From CAYTBN01 sp964542165 (GTDB taxonomy: Bacteria > Myxococcota_A > UBA796 > UBA9615 > CAYRNR01), in the NCBI GenBank assembly GCA_964542165.1, contig CAZITQ010000005.1, forward strand, positions 29,077 through 93,076: 64,000 nt of DNA, in the 5' to 3' direction. Below the pieces are notes generated by a model. It did not search any database and was not told the origin of the DNA. It saw nothing but the letters and a program-made list of their open reading frames with translations. Shown piece after piece: positions 41,202-47,263 of this stretch. How positions within the stretch are numbered: the first letter of the stretch is position 1; every line of letters starts with the position of its first letter. Both the position numbers and the translations under genes were made by a program.

Positions 41202-41954
41202 TCAGTCGGCGCCGTGGGCCTTGCGTACCCGCTCGCGGAAGGGTTCGGTCTGGATCGCCCGGTGCTGGGCCGCCAGGAAGGAGCCGATGAACTCCTCGTA
41301 GGGCATCTCGAAGGACTCGTCGAACAGGCGGCGGCACAGCTCCACCGCCACCGGGTTGATCTCGCCGAACTCGGCGATGGCGTCCTGCACCGCGATGTCG
41401 AGGCCGCTGTCCGGGCAGATGTGATCCACCAGTCCGATGCGTTCGGCCTCGGGGGCCTTCAGGTGGCGCCCGGTCAGGGCCAGCCGGCGGGCCCGCCCGA
41501 GCCCGATGAACTTGGACAATCGGAAGGTGCCCATGCCGGGCAAGAAGCCGTCCCTCACCTCGTGGAGGTGGAACACGGCCCGCTCGGTGGCCACCCGCAC
41601 GTCGCAGGTGAGCGCCAGCTGGAAGCCGCCCCCGGCACACTCCCCGTCCACCGCGGCGATGGTCACCTTGGGAAGCCGCTCGATGGTCCGGCAGGCGCTC
41701 TCCCACTTGCCGAAGCCGTAGACGTTGGGCTTGTCGTCCGCCGGGAAGTCGGTCAGGTCGATGCCGGAGCAGAAGTTGCCCCCCGCCCCGCGGATCACGA
41801 TGACGTGCTCCTCGACCTCGTCCTCGATGTACTCGCACAGCTCCTTGAGCTCCGCGACCAGCCCGGCGCTGATGGCGTTGCCCTGGGCCGGGCGGTCGAG
41901 GGTGATGGTGGCCACGCCGTCGGCGCGCTCGAACTGGATCGTCTTGAGGTCCAT
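41202..41954 (-). CDS. crotonase-fold enzyme (DpgB/DpgD-like position)
   Basis: 250 residues. Oxyanion-hole motifs GNFCSGIDL and ECAGGGFQLAL mark the enoyl-CoA hydratase/isomerase fold. In active hydratases the first catalytic Glu sits at the fifth residue of GGGCE; here it is Gln112, while the second (HEVRDGFLPG) keeps Glu132. The reaction may thus differ from simple hydration. In the glycopeptide-antibiotic pathway, DpgB and DpgD are crotonases that help the synthase DpgA finish 3,5-dihydroxyphenylacetyl-CoA; this gene sits next to the DpgA homologue by 19 bases and is a candidate for that role. No signal peptide. Confidence 0.8.
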   Translation of the reverse strand: MDLKTIQFERADGVATITLDRPAQGNAISAGLVAELKELCEYIEDEVEEHVIVIRGAGGNFCSGIDLTDFPADDKPNVYGFGKWESACRTIERLPKVTIAAVDGECAGGGFQLALTCDVRVATERAVFHLHEVRDGFLPGMGTFRLSKFIGLGRARRLALTGRHLKAPEAERIGLVDHICPDSGLDIAVQDAIAEFGEINPVAVELCRRLFDESFEMPYEEFIGSFLAAQHRAIQTEPFRERVRKAHGAD

Positions 41955-41973
41955 GATGCGTTCGCTCTCCGGT

Positions 41974-43044
41974 TCACCAGCGGATCAGGCCGGTCTCGAT
42001 GGAAATCCCGGGGCCCATGGCGATGGTCACGCCCCAGTCCCCCTCGCGGGCGATGTTCTCCCGCGTCAGCTCCTGGAACGAGAACAGGAAGGCCCCGGAC
42101 GACAGGTTGCCGAACTCCCGCAGGATGGAGCGGGTGTGGCGCACGTCGTGCTCGGTGATGCCCAGGTTGTACTTGATCGCGTCGATGACCTTCTTGCCAC
42201 CCGAGTGGATCAGCCAGTGCTTGATGTGGCGCCGCTTGAGTCCGAAGCGGTCCAGCAGGGCGTTGATCGGTTTTTGGATGTTGTCGCCGATCAGATAGGG
42301 GATGTCCCGGCCCAGGTAGAAGCTGAACAGTCCCTCGACGAAGTCGAAGCGCATCTCCTCCAGCGCCTGGGGCACGATCAGCGACTCGAACCCCATCAGC
42401 TGGGGTCCGTCCTTGGCCGTGAGGTCGTCCCGGGCGAGCAGGACGATCGCCGCCGAGCCGTCCCCGAACAGGGAGTTGACCACGCCGGTGCGGACCGTCA
42501 TGTCGAACACGTAGGCCGCCGAGCAGATCTCCGAGCTGACCATCATCGCCGGGTTGCCCGGGTTCACGGCGGCGTAGTGGGCGGTCTGCAGCAGCCCGTT
42601 CATACCCGCGTTGCACCCCATGCCCACCACGTCGACCCGGTGGACGTTGTCCCGCAGCCCGCCGTCGCGGGTGAAGTAGGCCGACAGCCCCGGGGCCAGG
42701 AACCCGGTGGTGGTCACCGCGCAGATGTAGTCGATCTCCTCGGCGGTCATCGCGGAGTCGTCCAGGCACTTGCCCATGGCCTCGGTGCCGATGGAGAGCG
42801 AGGTCTTGAGGTGCTTGTCGATGAGCTTCTCGCCGTCCTCGAAGGGCATGGCGCCGTCTTCGTCGGGCTCGGGGAGCACCAGATGCCGCTTGTTGATGTG
42901 GCTGTTGGTGAAGAAGCGGCGGATGAGCTTGTTCTCGCACTGGAACAGCTCGAGCAGGTCCTGCTGGGTGTAGGTCGTGGGCGGATTGGCCGTCCCGACC
43001 GAGACCAGGCGGGGCTTGAGTTCGGTGTCGATCACGCTGACCAC
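41974..43044 (-). CDS. dpgA: DpgA-like type III polyketide synthase
   Basis: 356 residues from the GTG at 43044, with GAGGAG eight bases upstream. It is a thiolase-fold type III synthase with the full triad Cys144 (VGMGCNAGMN), His280 (HWLIHSGGKKVID) and Asn313 (EFGNLSSGAFLFS). The stretches TTTGFLAPGLSA, VVNSLFGDGSAA and HDVRHTRSILREFGN match DpgA of the vancomycin-type pathway, as I recall it. DpgA joins four malonyl-CoA to 3,5-dihydroxyphenylacetyl-CoA, with crotonase helpers. Here crotonase genes flank it on both sides at 19 and 25 bases. No DpgC-like dioxygenase is seen. The product is unknown. Confidence 0.88.
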   Translation of the reverse strand: MVSVIDTELKPRLVSVGTANPPTTYTQQDLLELFQCENKLIRRFFTNSHINKRHLVLPEPDEDGAMPFEDGEKLIDKHLKTSLSIGTEAMGKCLDDSAMTAEEIDYICAVTTTGFLAPGLSAYFTRDGGLRDNVHRVDVVGMGCNAGMNGLLQTAHYAAVNPGNPAMMVSSEICSAAYVFDMTVRTGVVNSLFGDGSAAIVLLARDDLTAKDGPQLMGFESLIVPQALEEMRFDFVEGLFSFYLGRDIPYLIGDNIQKPINALLDRFGLKRRHIKHWLIHSGGKKVIDAIKYNLGITEHDVRHTRSILREFGNLSSGAFLFSFQELTRENIAREGDWGVTIAMGPGISIETGLIRW

Positions 43045-43069
43045 GGTTCGGTCTCCTCGCTGCCCGGTG

Positions 43070-43816
43070 TCAGGCCGGGTCCTCCGTGTCGCCACGCCGC
43101 GTCCGCTCGCGCAGGCGCTCGTACAGGACCCCCTGGGCGCAGCGGGTGACGTCCCGGCAGCCGCTCTCGGCCGCCGTGGGAGCCATCGCCCGCTTGGCCA
43201 GCCGCAGGGCCAGGGGATCCCGGCCCGCAGCGGACGCACACCACCTTCGCACGCGTTCTCCTAGATCATGGGGTTCGGCGAGCTCGTTGACCAGCCCGCA
43301 GGCTGCCGCGCCCGCGCCGTCCAGCTCGCCACCGAAGAGGATCATCTCCCGCGCCACCCCCGGGCCGACCAGAACCGGGAGCCTGAAGGTCGCTCCCGCG
43401 GCCGGAAGGACCCCGAAGCCGGTCTCGGGCAGGGCAAAGCGCGCCCGCGTCGACGCGATCCGCAGGTCGCAGGCCAGAGCGAGCTCCAGGCCGCCGCCGA
43501 TGGCGGGCCCGTCGATGGCCGCCAGCGTCGGCTTGGGGCACCCGGCGAGCCCGTCGAAGACCGCCAGGGCCCGCAGCTCCAGGGCGTCCTCGATGCCCCG
43601 GTCGTGGATCTCGCGCAGGTCCGCGCCGGCGCAGAATTTTCCCTCCACGGCGCTGCCCACCACGATCACCCGGACGTCGTCGTCCTCCTCCAGGCGACCG
43701 ATGGCCGCCTCGATGGCGTCGAGCATCGCCGTGGTGTAGGCGTTGGCGCACTCCGGCCGGTCGATCTCCAGGAAACCGACAGCCCCTTCCACGCGCACCC
43801 GGATCGTCTCGCCCAT
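43070..43816 (-). CDS. enoyl-CoA hydratase/isomerase (crotonase)
   Basis: 248 residues. The ATG at 43816 is chosen for GAGGAG before it. Motifs: KFCAGADLREI and PAIGGGLELALACDL with the first catalytic Glu111, and LPETGFGVLPAAG with the second (Glu131). Both acidic residues are kept, so it should act as a hydratase or dehydratase on a CoA ester, unlike its operon partner at 41202. It is the first gene of the minus-strand operon; a TATGAT (43838-43843) lies 21 bases upstream as a candidate -10. Probably a helper of the DpgA-like synthase. Confidence 0.82.
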   Translation of the reverse strand: MGETIRVRVEGAVGFLEIDRPECANAYTTAMLDAIEAAIGRLEEDDDVRVIVVGSAVEGKFCAGADLREIHDRGIEDALELRALAVFDGLAGCPKPTLAAIDGPAIGGGLELALACDLRIASTRARFALPETGFGVLPAAGATFRLPVLVGPGVAREMILFGGELDGAGAAACGLVNELAEPHDLGERVRRWCASAAGRDPLALRLAKRAMAPTAAESGCRDVTRCAQGVLYERLRERTRRGDTEDPA

Positions 43817-43837
43817 GTCTCCTCGTCCAACGCACGG

Positions 43838-43843
43838 ATCATA
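43838..43843 (-). promoter_or_regulatory. candidate -10 of the DpgA-like operon
   Basis: TATGAT on the minus strand, 22 bases before the first start of the operon (43816). It would drive all six genes to 37852. Confidence 0.45.
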
Positions 43844-43883
43844 GCTCGATCCCGTCACGAAACTACGTTTCGTTGCGGAAGGC

Positions 43884-43904
43884 TTCGGGCTTCAGGCTTC
43901 AGGC
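43884..43904. repeat. tandem heptamer TTCRGGC x3
   Basis: TTCGGGC followed by two TTCAGGC copies, in the spacer between the DpgA-like operon and the aminotransferase gene. It resembles the heptamer arrays at 44002-44029 and 45311-45343. Confidence 0.75.
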
Positions 43905-44001
43905 CCGAGGCGAAGAGGTCGTCTCGCGGGTGCTCGACGTCGGATCCGGAATCCCCGGATCGGGCGATGCTGGCGAAGGCAACGAGCGCGCCTCCCCGCC
44001 C

Positions 44002-44029
44002 GACGCCTGACGCCTGACGCCTGACGCCT
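44002..44029. repeat. tandem heptamer (GACGCCT) x4
   Basis: Four perfect GACGCCT copies, upstream of the aminotransferase gene. The reverse complement array (AGGCGTC) lies just after the gene, so the two form an inverted pair. Confidence 0.9.
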
Positions 44030-44040
44030 CCTCCCCATGG

Positions 44041-44046
44041 TAGATT
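44041..44046 (+). promoter_or_regulatory. candidate -10 element
   Basis: TAGATT preceded by ATGG (ATGGTAGATT), 33 bases before the ATG at 44080; TGG-TANNNT form as at other genes here. Confidence 0.4.
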
Positions 44047-44079
44047 CGTCCTCCCATCGAACACAGAGGGGTGCGATCC

Positions 44080-45300
44080 ATGGCCATCTCCCGCTTCCGA
44101 CCCAACCTCACCCTGGCCGAGGCCGGCGCCTTCGTGCGCGCGAACCTGCCCCTCGGCGGGACCTCCCCCGACGAGTTCGAGCGACGCTTCGGCGACCAGG
44201 TGATGGGGGGGAGGCGGGTGGTGCTGGCCCCCTCGGGGCGGATCGCCCTGTACTGGATCCTCGCGGGCATGGAGTTGCCCCCGGGCTCCGAGGTCATCAC
44301 CCAGTCCTTCAACTTCCCGGCGGTCCCCGCGGCGATCCAGGCCACCGGCGCCGTTCCCCGCTTCGTGGACCTCAAGCGGGACAGCTTCGAGCTGGATCCC
44401 GACGGCGTGGCCGCGGCCATCGGCCCGAAGACCCGGGCCGTCCTGGTCACCCACCTCTATGGCAACGCCGCCGATCTGGACCCGATCCGGGAGATCTGCG
44501 AGGACAAGGGGGTCACCCTGCTGGAGGACTGCGGTCAGGCGGTGGGCGCGGCCTACAAGGGCCAGACCCTGGGCACCGTCGGCTACGCCACCCTGTTCAC
44601 CTTCGGCGCCACCAAGAACTTCACCATCCTCGGCGGCGGTGCCGTGGCCTGCGGGGACCCCGCCCACGGAGAGCGCGTGGCCGCCCTGGCCGGGGCCAAT
44701 CCCCGCGTTGGCCGCCGAAAGACCCTCAAGCTGGCCGCGTCGGCGGCAGGGATGAGCGTGGTCACCAGCCCGATCCCCTTCAACCTCGGCGTCTTCCCGG
44801 TGATCCGGGTCATGAGCCTCTTCGGCGGCGATCCCATCGCCGGAGCGCTGGAGGAGAAGGTCGAACCGCTGACGGATGTGCAGCGGGCGGCGGTCCCCTC
44901 CGGCCCCATGGCCTCGGTGGGCATGACCCAGCTGGACCGCCTCGACGAGATGAACCGGGCCCGGGAGCGCAACGGCTGGTACCTGCGGTCGCGGATGATG
45001 GACCTGCCCGGCCTGACCCTGCCTCCGGCCCAGGAGGGTTCGGTCTTCCTCAGCTTCCCGGTCTTCCACGAGCGCCGCGACGACCTCTCCCGTGCGCTGC
45101 AGCGGCGGGGCGTCGATTCCACCACCGGCTTCATGATGGACTGCTCGACCCTCGATCTCTTCGATCACCAGGGCGGCCCCTGCCCCGAGACCCAGCGCGC
45201 CCTGGACGAGATCCTCCACATCCCGGTGCACCCCTTCCTGCGCCGCAAGCACCTGGACTGGATCGGCGATTCGGTCGAGGCGGCGCTGAGGGAGGTATAG
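44080..45300 (+). CDS. DegT/DnrJ/EryC1-family aminotransferase
   Basis: 406 residues from the ATG at 44080, with AGAGGGG nine bases upstream; a GTG at 44071 is possible. The PLP-enzyme pattern is clear: LAPSGRIALYWILAG, then ITQSFNFPAVPAAIQ, LVTHLYGNAADL, LLEDCGQAVGA, and the PLP Lys179 in GATKNFTILGGGAV. Such enzymes aminate keto sugars or similar substrates for surface polysaccharides or natural products. It lies opposite the DpgA-like operon, with heptamer arrays on both sides, and is not clearly part of either neighbour's transcription unit. Confidence 0.82.
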   Translation: MAISRFRPNLTLAEAGAFVRANLPLGGTSPDEFERRFGDQVMGGRRVVLAPSGRIALYWILAGMELPPGSEVITQSFNFPAVPAAIQATGAVPRFVDLKRDSFELDPDGVAAAIGPKTRAVLVTHLYGNAADLDPIREICEDKGVTLLEDCGQAVGAAYKGQTLGTVGYATLFTFGATKNFTILGGGAVACGDPAHGERVAALAGANPRVGRRKTLKLAASAAGMSVVTSPIPFNLGVFPVIRVMSLFGGDPIAGALEEKVEPLTDVQRAAVPSGPMASVGMTQLDRLDEMNRARERNGWYLRSRMMDLPGLTLPPAQEGSVFLSFPVFHERRDDLSRALQRRGVDSTTGFMMDCSTLDLFDHQGGPCPETQRALDEILHIPVHPFLRRKHLDWIGDSVEAALREV

Positions 45301-45310
45301 TCGCTGAGGG

Positions 45311-45343
45311 AGGCGTCAGGCGTCACGCGTCAGGCGTCAGGCG
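45311..45343. repeat. tandem heptamer (AGGCGTC) x4, one copy with one mismatch
   Basis: Copies at 45311, 45318, 45325 (ACGCGTC) and 45332, with a partial fifth. It is the exact reverse complement of the GACGCCT array at 44002-44029 on the other side of the aminotransferase gene. Confidence 0.9.
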
Positions 45344-45358
45344 ATCCTGGGAGCCTCG

Positions 45359-47263
45359 ATGACTCGTGTTCGACCGTTACTATCGACCCTGCTGGTCCTC
45401 GCCGTCGCCGGACCCGCCGTCGCCGTCGACTCGCGCACACCGCTGTCGAAGCGTCCCATCGCGGCGCCCGCACTCCGGGCGAGTTCGGTCAACCCCGCAC
45501 CCCTGGGTGGGCTGGAGCTGGTGGTCAAGTTCGCGGACCGGGCGAAGGTGCGAAGCACCGCCTCGGGCGGGCTGATCTCGCTGACGGACGTGGACCTGTC
45601 GGGGGTGCTCGCGGTGGCCGGTGCGCGGGATCTCGTCTTCTCCCCCCTGTTCCGGCTCGACGAGGGGGTGCTTGCGGGGATCGAGGAGAGGGCGGTGCGC
45701 CGTTCGGGGCGGGCGCAGCCGGACCTGGCGGGCATGCTGCGGGTGACCTTCGTCGGGAAGGCGATCGAGGATCGGCTGGTGGCTGCCGGCGAGGCGCTCC
45801 AGGCGCTGGACGTGGTCGAGTTCGCGTCGATCCACGCGCTGCTGCCCCCGCCCCCCACGGACCTGCCCCCGGACACCCCGGACATGACCCCGCTGCAGGG
45901 CTATCACGGTCCGGACCCGGGCATCGACGCGACCTTCGCGTGGAGCTACCCCGGTGGGACCGGGGCGGGGGTTCGGATCTCGGACTGTGAGTACGGCTGG
46001 GATCCGGACCACGAGGACCTCAACGACATCGACCTGCACCTGGAGGCGGGGCAGACCATCCACCCCGAGGTCTTCGACTACGAGTTCGACTACCACGGCA
46101 CGGCGGTGCTGGGGCAGACCTCCTCGCAGGACAACGGCTACGGCTGCACCGGGCTCGTGCCCGACGCCGAGGTCGGGACCTTCCCCGAGTACACCGTGGA
46201 GGGCGGCGTGCGGCGGGTGGACGCCATCGCCGCCGCCATCGCGGCATCGGATCCCGGCGACGTGGTGCTGCTGGAGATGCAGGACCTGGGGGCGGGTGGG
46301 GACTACGGCCCCGCGGAGGTCTGGGAGCCGGTCTGGGTCGTCACCCGGACCGGAGTCGACGCGGGGGTGGTGATCGTCGCGGCGGCCGGCAACGGGGACC
46401 AGGACCTGGACGCCCAGGTCTACGTCCCGTACATGAACCAGGGCGACAGCGGCGCGATCATCGTGGGCGCGGGCACCGCCGACCTGGCCCACGACAAGAT
46501 GTACTTCTCCACCTACGGCAGCCGGGTGAACGTCCACGCCTGGGGCGAATCGGTCCGCACCCTGGCCTACGGCGACGGCGGCATGATCGGTGGGCCCCAG
46601 GACGTGCACCAGTACTACACGGCCGAGTTCGCCGGCACCTCGTCCGCCTCGCCCATCGTGGCGGCAGCCTGCGTGGCGCTCCAGGGCATCGCCCTTCAGC
46701 AGACCGGCGCCACCCTGGAGCCCGCGGTCCTGCGGGAGCTGCTGATCCAGACCGGCGTGCCCCAGGGCACGGGGGGGCACATCGGCCCGCTCCCGGACCT
46801 GGCGGCGGCCATCGCCCTGCAGTTCGACTGCACCTGCGCCGACGCCGACGGGGACGGCTACCTGACCTGCGACGAGGCGGACTGCCCCGGCGTGGACTGC
46901 GACGACGCCGACGCCGAAATCCACCCCGACGCCGACGAGGACTGCGGGGACGGCGAGGACAACGACTGCGACGGCCTGGTGGACGGCCAGGACGACGAAT
47001 GCGCGGGCGACGACGACACGACCTCGGGCGACGACGACAGCACCGCTGACGACGACACGGCCGGGGACGACGATTCGGTGGACGACGACACCCCGGACGA
47101 CGACGCGGACGATGACGACGACGGCGCCGTCTACCTCACCGGCAACGGCGATTGCTCCTGCGCGTTGGCATCCGCGACCCTCCCCCGGCCGTCCGCGAGC
47201 CTGGGGCTGCTCGTGGTGTTGTGTGCCTACCGGGTGATCCGCCGCTCGAGCTGGCCCGAGTAG
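45359..47263 (+). CDS. S8 subtilase with MopE unit, Asp stalk and MYXO-CTERM-like tail
   Basis: 634 residues. Signal peptide ends near PAVAVDS. Catalytic residues: Asp209 (RISDCEYGWD), His246 (YHGTAVLG) and Ser428 (AGTSSASPIVAAA). After residue 495 a single MopE-type unit (DADGDGYLT, CDDADAEIHP, DNDCDG) leads to an Asp-rich stalk (DDDTTSGDDDSTADDD and more). The end reads GDCSCAL, then a hydrophobic stretch (LGLLVVLCAY), then VIRRSS: Cys, membrane segment and Arg cluster, as in MYXO-CTERM tails that anchor proteins at the cell surface. A surface protease is inferred. Its 3' end overlaps the convergent gene at 47227 by 37 bases. Confidence 0.83.
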   Translation: MTRVRPLLSTLLVLAVAGPAVAVDSRTPLSKRPIAAPALRASSVNPAPLGGLELVVKFADRAKVRSTASGGLISLTDVDLSGVLAVAGARDLVFSPLFRLDEGVLAGIEERAVRRSGRAQPDLAGMLRVTFVGKAIEDRLVAAGEALQALDVVEFASIHALLPPPPTDLPPDTPDMTPLQGYHGPDPGIDATFAWSYPGGTGAGVRISDCEYGWDPDHEDLNDIDLHLEAGQTIHPEVFDYEFDYHGTAVLGQTSSQDNGYGCTGLVPDAEVGTFPEYTVEGGVRRVDAIAAAIAASDPGDVVLLEMQDLGAGGDYGPAEVWEPVWVVTRTGVDAGVVIVAAAGNGDQDLDAQVYVPYMNQGDSGAIIVGAGTADLAHDKMYFSTYGSRVNVHAWGESVRTLAYGDGGMIGGPQDVHQYYTAEFAGTSSASPIVAAACVALQGIALQQTGATLEPAVLRELLIQTGVPQGTGGHIGPLPDLAAAIALQFDCTCADADGDGYLTCDEADCPGVDCDDADAEIHPDADEDCGDGEDNDCDGLVDGQDDECAGDDDTTSGDDDSTADDDTAGDDDSVDDDTPDDDADDDDDGAVYLTGNGDCSCALASATLPRPSASLGLLVVLCAYRVIRRSSWPE

